Under the pieces are notes generated by a model. It had not been told where the DNA came from. It ran no database searches and saw only the letters and a list, made by a program, of their open reading frames with translations. The translations under genes and the position numbers were made by a program. 64,000 nt of DNA from Aporhodopirellula aestuarii (lineage in GTDB: Bacteria; Planctomycetota; Planctomycetia; Pirellulales; Pirellulaceae), in contig NZ_JAMQBK010000035.1 of assembly GCF_023701485.1 (NCBI RefSeq), forward strand, positions 1-64,000. Direction: 5' to 3'. This document shows, one piece after another, positions 8,816-18,238 of this stretch. The stretch's first letter is position 1. The number at the start of each line of letters is the position of its first letter.

Positions 8816-9709
8816 ATGCGAACATTCCCCACGCGATTGAGTGTCTTCCCCGTAGCAGTGCTGTGCGCGATGGCAATTGGGATTCCGGTTTCGGCTGGCG
8901 AAGAAGCATCGGCTACGGCAGGAAGTGCGTCCGCGGCACCGGTGGAAAACAGTTTCATCTACAAGCAAGTGGAGCACCAAGGTGAGACTCGAGAGTTGCG
9001 TGTTGATTGGACGCGGCCGGCGGATTGGTCAGCCGGCGATCAACGCGGCGCGGTTGTATTCTTGCACGGCGGCGGCTGGGTCGGTGGTGCGCCGGGACAG
9101 TTCGCCGGTCACAGCGAAGAACTCGCGAAATTGGGTCTGGTCAGTTTTCGCGTTGAGTATCGTTTGTTGAGCAAGAAAAGCAGCCTGCCGCCGGATGATT
9201 GTGTGGAGGATGCTTCCGACGCATTTCGGTATGTCCGCAAAAACGCGGCTCGTTTTGGGATCGATGCCAACCGAATCGCGGCGGGCGGTGGATCGGCGGG
9301 CGGCCATTTGGCAGCTTATTTGGGCATGATGGACGATCAAGTCGTCGATGGCGTTTCGCGGAAACCCAACGCTTTGCTGTTGTTTAATCCGGTTTACGAC
9401 AACGGCCCCAATGGTTGGGGAACGAAACGCGTGGGTGATCGTTATGCCGAATACTCACCGGCACACAACATCACTGAAGACGATCCACCGGCAATCGTTT
9501 TTTTGGGTGACCGTGACAAGTTAATTCCAGTCGCAACGGCAGAGCGATTTCAACGTCTCAGCCGTGAGGCGGGTTTGAAGAGCGAACTGCGAATCTACGA
9601 GGGGCAATCACACGGATTCTTCAACCAGAAGGCCGGTGGTGGCGAGTATTACAACAAGACGTTGCAAGAATCGATTGCATTCCTACGTGAAGCAGGATGG
9701 ATGCAATGA
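8816..9709 (+). CDS. Secreted alpha/beta hydrolase (esterase/lipase, kynurenine-formamidase-like group)
   Basis: A 297-residue exported alpha/beta hydrolase. The signal peptide MRTFPTRLSVFPVAVLCAMA ends near VSAGEEASA. The oxyanion-hole motif HGGGWV, the nucleophile motif GGSAGGH, an acid at GDRDKLIP and the histidine in GQSHGFF give a complete hormone-sensitive-lipase-type catalytic set. Such enzymes in planctomycetes are thought to remove acetyl or other ester groups from polysaccharides or small molecules; the actual substrate is unknown. The start at 8816 gives a clean signal peptide. GTG 8780 and ATG 8795 are in frame but would add residues before it, and 8780 lies in a hairpin. Confidence 0.9.
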   Translation: MRTFPTRLSVFPVAVLCAMAIGIPVSAGEEASATAGSASAAPVENSFIYKQVEHQGETRELRVDWTRPADWSAGDQRGAVVFLHGGGWVGGAPGQFAGHSEELAKLGLVSFRVEYRLLSKKSSLPPDDCVEDASDAFRYVRKNAARFGIDANRIAAGGGSAGGHLAAYLGMMDDQVVDGVSRKPNALLLFNPVYDNGPNGWGTKRVGDRYAEYSPAHNITEDDPPAIVFLGDRDKLIPVATAERFQRLSREAGLKSELRIYEGQSHGFFNQKAGGGEYYNKTLQESIAFLREAGWMQ

Positions 9710-9803
9710 TCGCGTGAACCGCGAGCGGCTGGCAGCGTGCATGGCCCGTGGCTCGACAGCGTTAGGCTGACTGTCACGGCGGACGTGCTGTCTCGCGGAG
9801 CGA

Positions 9804-10571
9804 TTAGGCGGCGCGGCGAATCGGTTCGCAGTCGGTGTGGCGAATCGCCCACCTGCCGCTCGTGTTGGTCAACACGCTGGTAGTGGCACGGGTGACTTTC
9901 CCCAAGAAAGTTGCCAACTCGGCTGCGTTGGTTGCGTCGACTGCTGAATCGATCAGGATCAGGTCCATCGCGCCAAAGCGGTGGGCGACGTTGACGAGTC
10001 CGCGGCCGACCGGTTCGGGGAAAATGACGGGGCGAATGGTGAGTCCAGCGAGTTGCCGGTGATAGTCACGCATCGCGAGAGTGCCGCCGCCGAGTTCAAA
10101 CTCATCGATCACGATGGCCTTGATCACGCCAGGCTGGATTCCCGATTCATCCAACATCGAAAGGATGGCAGGCATCCGTGAACCATCTCCGACGCCGATC
10201 TCGAGAATGCTGGACGGACGTTTGTCACGGACTACTTTCAGGAGCCCGTCGTGTTCACCACGGGAAAGCATCGAGAGCACGCCGCGTTTGGGCGGTGCGA
10301 TCTGCGGGGCCTGTGGAGCGGTGGCCGTCGTCGCTACTGGCGTTGCGGCAGGCCGTTTGGTCGAGACGCGAGGCGTCTTCGGTGCTGTCTTTGCCGCAGA
10401 CGGCTGAGGAGCGACGGGCTGCACAGGTTGTGCCGGTTGCGACGGAGCGCCTACCGGTCGCGGCGCCGGTGCGCTCGCGACGGGACCAACCGCAGCGGAT
10501 TCTGAATTCGCGGTTGTCTCCGATTTCTCAGATCGTCCGCAAAGTGAATTCCAAATCTTTCTCAAAGACAT
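9804..10571 (-). CDS. Protein with SAM-methyltransferase-like motif and Ala/Pro-rich N-terminus
   Basis: A 255-residue protein. Residues about 10-95 are a low-complexity Ala/Pro/Thr-rich segment, probably disordered. The C-terminal half carries SILEIGVGDGSRMPAIL, which matches motif I of class I SAM-dependent methyltransferases, and DLILIDSAVDA in a place expected for a later strand of the same fold. No catalytic motif identifies a substrate, and it could equally be an inactive relative. The ATG at 10569-10571 is preferred over the upstream in-frame ATG at 10619 because MSLRKIWNSL resembles a normal N-terminus. It is convergent with the hydrolase upstream in the map and divergent from the subtilase gene. 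Confidence 0.65.
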   Translation of the reverse strand: MSLRKIWNSLCGRSEKSETTANSESAAVGPVASAPAPRPVGAPSQPAQPVQPVAPQPSAAKTAPKTPRVSTKRPAATPVATTATAPQAPQIAPPKRGVLSMLSRGEHDGLLKVVRDKRPSSILEIGVGDGSRMPAILSMLDESGIQPGVIKAIVIDEFELGGGTLAMRDYHRQLAGLTIRPVIFPEPVGRGLVNVAHRFGAMDLILIDSAVDATNAAELATFLGKVTRATTSVLTNTSGRWAIRHTDCEPIRRAA

Positions 10572-10896
10572 CGCTGTCGCACCCTGACTTGTCGCTCCCA
10601 CCGGACTTACCACCGCCAAGGGCGCGGGTTGTCGCGCGTGCCGCCTGGCTACTCAATTGTTTCGGAACACCCTGACCATGGACTCAAGCCTCTTGATAGA
10701 GGGTCCGGTTGGGCAAGATCGGTAAGTCGAACCGTCGAATGTCCGCGTGTTTTGTGCGTCTTAGACCTCGATCGTGAACTAGGTTTCAGCGGAAGAACCG
10801 TTCCGAAATGGTTTGTCGGCGAATCGCTCGGTCCGGTTGTAACGATTCAATCGCAATGTGTCGGTAAGGACACTTGCGCACTCGACGGCGATAGGC
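10572..10896. other. 325-bp divergent intergenic region
   Basis: Lies between the starts of a minus-strand and a plus-strand gene and presumably holds both promoters. I see no repeat, hairpin or convincing small gene; overlapping open frames here have no recognisable product. Confidence 0.5.
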
Positions 10897-13365
10897 ATGA
10901 AACCCCAAACGACTGTTCCCCGTTCCGCTCCCACTGGAATCGATCTCTCCCCAACCGGGATTGAGAGTTGTGAACCTCGTTTCGCTCTTTCGGCCAGCAT
11001 GATGGGAGCTTGGCTGGCACCTTTGGCAGATCCGTTAACCGATCACACGCCTGAACTTCAAACCGCACAGGACCAGCCGTTTTCAGCACCGTGTCCCGCC
11101 GACATGTATGCGATTGGAAATGATGCGTTCGGCGGTAATGCGTCGATCAACTCTGGCGTTTCTTCCGCGTCGACGGCAGCAGACTTTCCGCTCTCGATCG
11201 CGCCGGCGGTTTTGGATCCCTCGATCCATGGTTCGTCGCTCAACAATCTCGATGACCTGTTCGCGCAGGCTGCCTTGAATTCGGGGGCGGACGGTACGGG
11301 CAGCAGCCTGCTCGCTCAATCGGCACGGATCGGGGCCTCGAGCGGTTTTGACGGGCTCGGTCAAACGATCGCGGTGATCGATTCTGGGATCGCGTACGAC
11401 CACTACGCGTTTGGTTCAGGATTTGGTTCAGGATCACGCGTCGTCGGCGGGTGGGACTTTGCCGAGAACGATGCAGACCCTTATGACGATGCACCGGCGG
11501 GTTACCACGGTTCGCACGTTGCGGGTCTAGCAAGCGGGATCGCAACGACGCTCGACGGAAGCACGTTTCGCGGCGTCGCACCGGGCGCTGACATCGTCGC
11601 GCTGCGTGTATTTGACGATGCGGGGAGGGGCAATCTCGGATGGATCGAACAGGCGCTGCGTTGGGTGCATGACAATCAAGACTCGTTCGATTCGCCGATC
11701 ACGACGGTGAACTTGTCATTGGGTACGGAGCTAAATGATTCCAATCGAGACGGCGCGCTAGCGATGCTCGAAGATGAATTGCAGATGCTTTACGAAGACG
11801 ACATTCTCGTCTTTGCCGCGGCGGGTAACTCGCAGGCGAATCTCACACCAGGGGCCGATGATTTGATGTATCCGGCGTCGAGCCAGTGGGTGACGGCGGT
11901 GGGGTCGGTCGATACGAGCGGCAACCTCAGCGGGTTTTCGCAGCGAGAGAATGGGATTTTCACGGCCGAAGGTCAGCAATTACAAAGCGCCGTTCCCGAA
12001 CACGTGCGGGGATATGACGGATATGTGAACGACTATGCGGCACTGAGCGGTACCAGCATGGCGAGCCCGCAGGTTGCGGCGGCGTCGATGTTGGTCCGTC
12101 AAGCGATGGAGGCGGCGGGGCTCGAGCCGACTTCAGCGAGTATTCTCGATCGTCTTGAATCAACGTCAGTCACCCACACCGATCCGTCGACAGGGCTAAC
12201 CTACCGAACGCTCGATCTCGAAGCCGCAGTTGACTTCGGCGATTCAAACAGCGGGCTGCCTGATGGAGAATCGGTGCCCGACAACACTCCGACGACGATC
12301 GATGGATACGTCGGCGGAGCGACTTCGAATAGCATCGAGTTGGATTTGCGAAATCTGATCAGTGGAGATGCTCAAGCCAACGGTGACGTTTGGTTGAGCG
12401 ATGAAGCGGGGCGATACCTCGTCAATACGGGTGCGGGCTCGACGGCGACCAGTCCGATCGTGATCGATGCCGGAGAGGGCGGCGACTCGCTGCAGATTTT
12501 TGGATCGACTGGTTCAGAACAACTCACACTGCGTCCGTCGAGCGGTGCTGGGGCCGGGAATTCTTTGTTGACGTTCCCCGGCGGTGTGATCGAGTTGCGT
12601 GGGTTTGAGAGTGTGAGCTTTGTCGGCGGCGGTGGGCAAGATCGGGCGACGATGTATGATTCCGATGGCGACGACGTATTGCGATCCAGCGCGAGTTCGG
12701 CACAGTTTACCGGACGTGGGTTCGAGTATCAGTTGGAAGACGTCGACAAGTTTTACGTTTACGCGACCGCCGGCGGCAGTGACACGGCGCACCTGAGCGA
12801 TTCGGTGTACGACGATCAATTGGTCATTCGGCCTCAGTTCAGTTCGATGCGGGGCGGCGATCAGTTTCAAGCGGCGTTCGGTTTCGAACGCGTGTTCGCC
12901 TACGCCGAGAACGGCGGCCACGATGCCGCGGACCTGGGAGACAGTGCGGGCAACGATTTCATGTCGATCGCGCAGACCCGGTCGCTGATCAGTGGCGTGG
13001 GTTACCGGGCGAGTGCGTCGGGGTTTGAAAATGTTGTGGCGACGGCATCGCAAGGAGGTGAGGACACCGTCCGGATCTATGTAGACAGTCCTGACGGATC
13101 GTGGCACACGAGTGAGTCGTTGACGCAGTGGACGGGAGCCGACGGAACGAGCCGCATCGCGCGTGGCTTTGAACGCAGCGAAGCGTTTGAGCAATTCGAA
13201 ACCGTGCCAGTCGGTTCGCAGGCGGTCGCCGCGCAAGCGGTTGTGCCGCAAACGATGGCCTCATCGAGCGATTCCTTGGTGCCGCCGCGATCGCTCGACG
13301 ATCTCAAACGCGAGGCCGACGATCATCTTCGCGGACTGCGTCAGCTATTCGAAGACTACATGTAG
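10897..13365 (+). CDS. Subtilisin-like S8 serine protease with C-terminal repeat modules
   Basis: An 822-residue protein. Near the N-terminus GIESCEPRFALSAS resembles the planctomycete LEPR-type surface/export motif. The S8 domain spans about residues 160-445 with a complete triad: Asp162 in VIDSG, His207 in HGSHVAG and Ser387 in SGTSMASP; the oxyanion Asn is in AAAGNS. After a beta-rich linker, about 47-residue modules repeat roughly four times (about 12628-13200), each starting with GG-x-D and ending near GFE-x-V-x-A. The protein ends with a short charged helix. ATG 10897 is chosen over GTG 10858 as the normal start. It is probably a secreted or surface-bound protease; what the repeats bind is unknown. 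Confidence 0.9.
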   Translation: MKPQTTVPRSAPTGIDLSPTGIESCEPRFALSASMMGAWLAPLADPLTDHTPELQTAQDQPFSAPCPADMYAIGNDAFGGNASINSGVSSASTAADFPLSIAPAVLDPSIHGSSLNNLDDLFAQAALNSGADGTGSSLLAQSARIGASSGFDGLGQTIAVIDSGIAYDHYAFGSGFGSGSRVVGGWDFAENDADPYDDAPAGYHGSHVAGLASGIATTLDGSTFRGVAPGADIVALRVFDDAGRGNLGWIEQALRWVHDNQDSFDSPITTVNLSLGTELNDSNRDGALAMLEDELQMLYEDDILVFAAAGNSQANLTPGADDLMYPASSQWVTAVGSVDTSGNLSGFSQRENGIFTAEGQQLQSAVPEHVRGYDGYVNDYAALSGTSMASPQVAAASMLVRQAMEAAGLEPTSASILDRLESTSVTHTDPSTGLTYRTLDLEAAVDFGDSNSGLPDGESVPDNTPTTIDGYVGGATSNSIELDLRNLISGDAQANGDVWLSDEAGRYLVNTGAGSTATSPIVIDAGEGGDSLQIFGSTGSEQLTLRPSSGAGAGNSLLTFPGGVIELRGFESVSFVGGGGQDRATMYDSDGDDVLRSSASSAQFTGRGFEYQLEDVDKFYVYATAGGSDTAHLSDSVYDDQLVIRPQFSSMRGGDQFQAAFGFERVFAYAENGGHDAADLGDSAGNDFMSIAQTRSLISGVGYRASASGFENVVATASQGGEDTVRIYVDSPDGSWHTSESLTQWTGADGTSRIARGFERSEAFEQFETVPVGSQAVAAQAVVPQTMASSSDSLVPPRSLDDLKREADDHLRGLRQLFEDYM

Positions 13366-13390
13366 TTCCGCGCAGCGTGCCAGGGCCTGA

Positions 13391-13421
13391 CTCCGACACG
13401 ATTTGGTCGATCGTATCGGAG
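13391..13421. terminator. Bidirectional terminator-like hairpin
   Basis: CTCCGACACGAT (13391-13402) and ATCGTATCGGAG (13410-13421) form a 12-bp stem with one mismatch and a 7-base loop. It lies in the 74-bp gap between two convergent genes (subtilase ending at 13365, M16 peptidase ending at 13440), the expected place for a shared terminator. In the minus-strand transcript the mismatch becomes a G-U pair. No long T run is present. Confidence 0.6.
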
Positions 13422-13439
13422 TGGATATTTCGGAAACGG

Positions 13440-16319
13440 TTACTCCGTTTCAGGGAGATTGGCGAAGTCGCCCGCGATCGCCGTGACGAGTTTGTCAGGG
13501 TCGATGAACTTTCGAATCGCCGCGTTGACATCTTCAACGGTCGCGTCTTGGATCTGTTGTTCATGTTTGGCAACGTCCGCCAGAGTGCGGTTCGTGAACA
13601 TGTTCATGAGCAGCATCGACGCCAGTGTCGGGTCGCCGGTGCGAGAGATCCGAGCGGCTTGCAAGTATGATTGCTTGGCCGCATTCAGCTCATCCTGGGT
13701 GACACCGTCGTTGATGAGTCGGTCGATCTCTTCACGGATCACGTTCATCAATTTGTCTTTGTTGCCCGGGTTCGTGATCGCGTAGATCGTCATGTCGACA
13801 CGGTGATCTTTCGGCCGTGGGCTGACTCCCGAACGGACACCGTAGGAGAGTCCTTCCTGTTGACGAACGCGGTCGGCGAGTCGGCTGCTGAGTGATCCGC
13901 CGCCGAGGATGAAGTTGCCCAGCGTCAGCGCGGCGTACTCAGGGTCCATGTCCGACAGCGAGTACTGTTGGCTGCTGTACATGAACGCGTTGGACTTGTC
14001 AGGCGTTTCGAGGATTTCGAGTTGGCCAGGGATTTCGGGGTGAGCGGGCCGATCGATCCGCACGTAGGGCTGATCGGTGGTCCAGCCTTCGAGTTCGGAT
14101 TGGAACGCGGTCAGTACGGTGGCGGGTTCAAAGTTCCCGACGACTGAAAGTTCGCCCGCTTGATTGCCGAGGAAATCGGCGTGGAGTTCGCGGATCTGCT
14201 CGATCGTCGCTTCTTCGTACATCGCGATTTCTTCGTCGATCGTCATTTCGTAGCGGATGTCGTCTTTGGAGTAGGGTGCCAACGCACGACGGACGTTACG
14301 CGGTGCCACGACGCTCGGCTCCGTTCTGCTTTGTTGCATGCTAGTGACGATTTGACGGCGGATGAGTTCGAGTTCGGTTTCGTCAAGACGCGGTGTTTTA
14401 ATGACTTCACTGACGAGTGCGATGACCTTCTCGAGATTCTCTTGCTTGGTCGTCACGTCGACTTGGAGCAAGCCCATCAAGGTGTAGATTGACACGTCGG
14501 CTTTCAAACGCGTGTACTCATCTTGCAATTCTTGGTAAGTCATCTCCGTCGTACCCCGGGCCATCAAGAGGCCGAGAAGTTCGACGGCGCCCATGCGTTC
14601 CTTGAGGGTATCGGGGGTGCCAAAACGGATCGTCAGTTTCAACGAAACGGAATCGCCACGGGTTCGTTTCGGGAGCAAAGCGTAGGTGATGCCACCGACC
14701 AAGTCGCCACGCAACACTCGTTTTTCGATCGCAAGAGGATCGGGATCAAAGCTTTCACCGGCGGCGACGGCTTCGCGACCTTTGTAGTCTTTCAACAGGA
14801 TATTGAGATCGGGCGACTCGGGGATTCGCACCCGTTCGGACTCGTCGCTGGGGATGAACAGTCCGACGGTGCGGTTGTTACGAACGAGGTATTTCTTGGC
14901 GACCGCACGAACTTGATCAGCGGTCAATGCTTCGACGGCGTCGCGGTAGAGGAAGTACAAACGCCAATCACCTTGGGCGGCCCAATCGCTGAGTGTGACG
15001 GCGATCTTGTCCGTGTCGGTGGATGCCATCTCGCGTTGTTTCAGGATCTGCGCCTTCGCCCGCTCGACTTCAGCGTCGGTGATCGGGTTTTGGTCCCAGG
15101 AGTCTTCGAGGATGTCGATCAGTTTCGCGCGTACTTGTTCGATCGATTGTTCGACCGGCGCTTCCACAATCGTCATCAACAATCCGGGGTCGCGGAATCC
15201 GAATGCCATCGCGTACACGTTGCTGGCGATTTTGGTTTCGACCATTTCCTTATACAGCCGGCCGCTCGGTTCATCGCCGAGCACAACTGTTAAGGCTTTG
15301 ACGGCGGCGTATTCGGGGTGACTGCCGGCGGGAATGTGGTAGGCGGCACCGACGGATTGGATTTCGCCGACGCGGCGGAGGACGACGGTTCGCTCACCAT
15401 CTTTGGCTGGTTCGACGGTGTAGGTTTCGTCGATCGGTTTGTCAGGAACCGGGATCGGCCCGAATGCGTTTTGAATCGTGGCGAGTGCGTGGTCGGGATC
15501 GAACTTTCCAGCGACGATAACCATCACGTTGTCGGGGCGGTAGTACTTGCGATAGAACTCCCGCAACTTCACGACGGGCACGCGTTCGATGTCGCTTTGA
15601 TTGCCGATCGTAGATTTGCCGTAGTTGTGCCAATCGAACGCGGCCGCTTCGATGCGTTGCATGAGAACGCGGGTCGGCGAGTTTTCGCCACGTTCGAATT
15701 CATTACGGACGACCGTCATTTCGCTGGCGAGGTCTTCGCCGCGGATATAGCTGTTGACCAACCGATCGGCTTCGAGGTTGATCGCGAACTCGAGATTGTC
15801 TTCGCTAGCGGGAAGCGTTTCGTAGTAATTCGTGCGGTCCATCCAGGTCGTGCCGTTGAACCGAGCACCGCGTTGTGTCAGGGCTTTGGGAACTTCCGGG
15901 TGGGTCGGTGTGCCTTTGAACAACATGTGTTCGAGGAGGTGAGCCATACCGGCCTCTCCGTAGCCTTCGTGCCGTGAACCCACGAAAATGGTCATGTTGA
16001 CCGTGACGACCTCTTTGCTGTCGTCGGGGAAGAGTAAGATTTGAACTCCGTTGTCGAGTTCATACTGCGAAATCCCTTCGACGCTACGAAGCATCTTGGG
16101 TAGGGTATCGGTTTCGGCCACGTTGTCGTCCTTGGCAGTAGTTGATTCAGCGGTAGTTGACGTCTCAGACGTTTCGTTGGTGGAGGCATCAGCGGCGGAG
16201 AGACTCGCAGCGGCGACGATCCCGACGGCCAAAACGGTCGGCAGAAGCCCGCGGCAAGCGACGGAGCGGAGGCGAGAGAGCAGGTGCCTGGATCGAGAAG
16301 ATGAAAAGTGCCGGTGCAT
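13440..16319 (-). CDS. Double-domain M16 zinc peptidase (pitrilysin/PqqL-like)
   Basis: A 959-residue secreted zinc peptidase with two M16 halves. The signal peptide region is about residues 15-43 (LLPTVLAVGIVAAASLSAADA). The active N-terminal half has the inverted zinc motif HLLEH (His127, Glu130, His131) with the third ligand Glu207 at the canonical spacing of 76 residues, followed by M16 C-domain segments (YYRPDNVMVIVAGKFDPD). The second half has GAVELLGLLMARGT where the motif would be, so it is non-catalytic, as usual. The frame stays open to 16985, but that extension lies antisense to the Rieske gene and has no peptidase similarity, so ATG 16317-16319 is chosen. It probably degrades peptides in the periplasm. 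Confidence 0.93.
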   Translation of the reverse strand: MHRHFSSSRSRHLLSRLRSVACRGLLPTVLAVGIVAAASLSAADASTNETSETSTTAESTTAKDDNVAETDTLPKMLRSVEGISQYELDNGVQILLFPDDSKEVVTVNMTIFVGSRHEGYGEAGMAHLLEHMLFKGTPTHPEVPKALTQRGARFNGTTWMDRTNYYETLPASEDNLEFAINLEADRLVNSYIRGEDLASEMTVVRNEFERGENSPTRVLMQRIEAAAFDWHNYGKSTIGNQSDIERVPVVKLREFYRKYYRPDNVMVIVAGKFDPDHALATIQNAFGPIPVPDKPIDETYTVEPAKDGERTVVLRRVGEIQSVGAAYHIPAGSHPEYAAVKALTVVLGDEPSGRLYKEMVETKIASNVYAMAFGFRDPGLLMTIVEAPVEQSIEQVRAKLIDILEDSWDQNPITDAEVERAKAQILKQREMASTDTDKIAVTLSDWAAQGDWRLYFLYRDAVEALTADQVRAVAKKYLVRNNRTVGLFIPSDESERVRIPESPDLNILLKDYKGREAVAAGESFDPDPLAIEKRVLRGDLVGGITYALLPKRTRGDSVSLKLTIRFGTPDTLKERMGAVELLGLLMARGTTEMTYQELQDEYTRLKADVSIYTLMGLLQVDVTTKQENLEKVIALVSEVIKTPRLDETELELIRRQIVTSMQQSRTEPSVVAPRNVRRALAPYSKDDIRYEMTIDEEIAMYEEATIEQIRELHADFLGNQAGELSVVGNFEPATVLTAFQSELEGWTTDQPYVRIDRPAHPEIPGQLEILETPDKSNAFMYSSQQYSLSDMDPEYAALTLGNFILGGGSLSSRLADRVRQQEGLSYGVRSGVSPRPKDHRVDMTIYAITNPGNKDKLMNVIREEIDRLINDGVTQDELNAAKQSYLQAARISRTGDPTLASMLLMNMFTNRTLADVAKHEQQIQDATVEDVNAAIRKFIDPDKLVTAIAGDFANLPETE

Positions 16320-16547
16320 CTGGTGGAAATCCGTTTGTGTTGCAGATAGATCGTTGTGCGGGCATTGTAACGTCATGGCCACCGGGGCGACCATAACCCC
16401 GAACCGATGTCTCGACTTACTCGAACGATTTAGACGACCGTCGCCCGATGAGGTGATGAAGCGGGAGTCGGGGCGGGTCCGCATGGCGTCCAGGTCGGGT
16501 AAGATGTGGCCGCTGAATTTTGACCACTGATCGCAATGCAACCAACC

Positions 16548-16988
16548 ATGTCTGATACCGACCACGTTCCCCGCTATCCAAACGATGCGGTAGCCCACAC
16601 GAACAAATCGTCCGACGAAGCGGCCAGGCGATGGCGGGTGGCGATCGAAATCGGCGACCAGGGATCGGGAACCGAGAAAACCTCGGTGAAAACGGTCAGT
16701 GCCGAAAAAATCGAATCGGGCGAAGATTTCGCGATCGAAACGTTGATCGACGACCGAGTCCTTGCGATTTTTCGGCACGCCGGGAAGTGGTACGCGATCG
16801 ATGGGATGTGTTCGCATCAGGGTGGACCGCTGGCCGAAGGGGTGGTACGCGACGGATGCGTGACTTGCCCTTGGCACGGATGGCAGTACGACCTTGCGAC
16901 AGGGATCCAGATGATCAATCGCCAGCCGCTTCAGGAATCGTTTCCGATCCGCCAAATCGAAAATCGCGTTGAGGTCTCGTTGCACTGA
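16548..16988 (+). CDS. Rieske [2Fe-2S] ferredoxin-like protein
   Basis: A small Rieske protein (about 146 residues from the ATG at 16548; an in-frame ATG at 16536 is also possible). The two cluster-binding boxes are intact: CSHQGG and CPWHGW, separated by about 17 residues, so it should carry a Rieske [2Fe-2S] cluster. The domain fills the last two thirds and resembles NirD-type or dioxygenase ferredoxin components. The first 50 residues are hydrophilic, with no signal peptide, so it is cytoplasmic. No oxygenase or nitrite reductase large subunit is adjacent. The molybdopterin gene follows 85 bp downstream on the same strand, which may be coincidence. The electron partner is unknown. Confidence 0.92.
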   Translation: MSDTDHVPRYPNDAVAHTNKSSDEAARRWRVAIEIGDQGSGTEKTSVKTVSAEKIESGEDFAIETLIDDRVLAIFRHAGKWYAIDGMCSHQGGPLAEGVVRDGCVTCPWHGWQYDLATGIQMINRQPLQESFPIRQIENRVEVSLH

Positions 16989-17073
16989 CGTCCAGCGCGA
17001 CCATTTCGATTTTCAAGATGACAATTCAATTCGCTACGTCTCCGTAGTCTCACGCTTAACCGGGTTCAAACGC

Positions 17074-17622
17074 ATGACCAACTCATCCCATTCTCCTGCC
17101 GAACATCACTGCGAATCTCCCGATTGTGGCTGCGGCAACGTGGATGTCAGCGCGGCGCTACGCGTGGTGGTGATCACGCTGAGTGATACACGAACGATCG
17201 AGAATGATCCCAGTGGTGATCGGATCGTCGCGTTGCTCAAGGACGTGGGGCATGAACTGGCCGAGCGGATCGTCATCACCGATGATCCCGATCCGTTGCG
17301 AGAGTCGATCCAAGCGTTTGTCGCGGATGATTCCGTCGATGCCATCATCACCACGGGCGGGACGGGGATCGCCCCGCGAGATTTGGCTGTCGATGTGATC
17401 GAGGACTTACTCGAAGTCAGTTTGCCCGGGTTCGGCGAACATTTCCGAGCGGTCTCGATCCAGGAGATTGGACCCAAGGCGATGCTCAGTCGTGCGACTG
17501 CGGGCCGGATTGGCCGCGTCGTGGTGTTTGCGTTGCCAGGATCGACGGGCGCGGTCACGACCGCAATGAACCACTGCGTCTTGCCGATCATTCGTCACGC
17601 TTCGGCCTTGGTGAAGGCGTAG
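17074..17622 (+). CDS. Molybdenum cofactor biosynthesis protein MogA/MoaB family
   Basis: A 182-residue MoCF-domain protein. The family catalyses adenylylation of molybdopterin before metal insertion (MogA), or is the related MoaB. Diagnostic segments are VITLSDTRTIENDPSGDRI, the substrate-binding ITTGGTGIAPRDL and FALPGSTGAV. The N-terminal 25 residues include a CESPDCGCG cysteine cluster that is not a usual MogA feature and might bind metal. ATG 17074 is preferred over 16969, which would overlap the Rieske gene. Two further cofactor genes, MoeA and MobA, lie about 35 kb away, so the pathway is split within this region. Confidence 0.9.
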   Translation: MTNSSHSPAEHHCESPDCGCGNVDVSAALRVVVITLSDTRTIENDPSGDRIVALLKDVGHELAERIVITDDPDPLRESIQAFVADDSVDAIITTGGTGIAPRDLAVDVIEDLLEVSLPGFGEHFRAVSIQEIGPKAMLSRATAGRIGRVVVFALPGSTGAVTTAMNHCVLPIIRHASALVKA

Positions 17623-17662
17623 CGGAGTGGTTGGCAGCTCGCAGGCACCGTATTGATCGCGG

Positions 17663-18238
17663 CTATTCTGGCTCGATGCCGAAGTCACGGATCGTGGTGA
17701 GGGTATGCAGTTGCAGTCCCTTGGCGGCGAATGCTTCTTCGCCACCGGCCAAACGGTCGATGATGGCAAGGACGTAAAGCACGTTGAGGCCGAAGGCTTG
17801 AGCGGCTTCGGCGGCCTGGATCGCACTGCCGCCACTGGTGATGACGTCTTCCACAATCACGACGTTTTGGCCCGGTTCGACGGGGCCTTCGACTTGTTTA
17901 CCCATGCCGTGCCCCTTGGGTTCTTTACGAACCATGAACCCGTGCAAGTCGATGTCTTGCATGCCGGCAATCGTGACGATGGACGCGGTAATCGGGTCGG
18001 CACCGATTGCCATCCCGCCGACTGCGTCCGGCATCTCGCCGCTCGCCCCACCATGGCGACTGATGAAATTCAGCATCGCGTTACCGATCAAACCCGCTCC
18101 CTTGGGATGCAAGGTGACGTGGCGGCAATCCAGATAGTAGCTTGCCGTTTTTCCGCTCGCGAGCGTGAACGTGCCACGTTGCAAGGCTTCACGCTGCATC
18201 AACTCGATCAGAGGTTTCAAACTGGCATCGGCGGTCAT
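17663..18238 (-). CDS. pyrE: Orotate phosphoribosyltransferase
   Basis: A 191-residue type I phosphoribosyltransferase. It matches orotate phosphoribosyltransferase, which joins orotate and PRPP to give orotidine 5'-phosphate in pyrimidine synthesis. The PRPP loop VVIVEDVITSGGSA is present, as is the N-terminal family segment GTFTLASGKTASYYLDCR. The length is normal and the enzyme is cytosolic. It is convergent with the MogA gene (40-bp gap) and not next to other pyrimidine genes. Confidence 0.95.
   Translation of the reverse strand: MTADASLKPLIELMQREALQRGTFTLASGKTASYYLDCRHVTLHPKGAGLIGNAMLNFISRHGGASGEMPDAVGGMAIGADPITASIVTIAGMQDIDLHGFMVRKEPKGHGMGKQVEGPVEPGQNVVIVEDVITSGGSAIQAAEAAQAFGLNVLYVLAIIDRLAGGEEAFAAKGLQLHTLTTIRDFGIEPE

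Noticed and set aside
12514-13251. 245-residue minus-strand open frame opposite the subtilase gene
   Set aside because: Rich in Arg/His with no recognisable motif, typical of antisense frames in GC-rich genes; the plus-strand protease has a full catalytic triad and repeats.
14523-15293. 256-residue plus-strand frame inside the M16 gene
   Set aside because: Antisense shadow of a gene with clear zinc-site motifs.
16320-16985. N-terminal extension of the M16 peptidase frame to 16985
   Set aside because: The extension is antisense to the Rieske gene, lacks a signal peptide and has no peptidase similarity; ATG 16319 gives a proper signal sequence.
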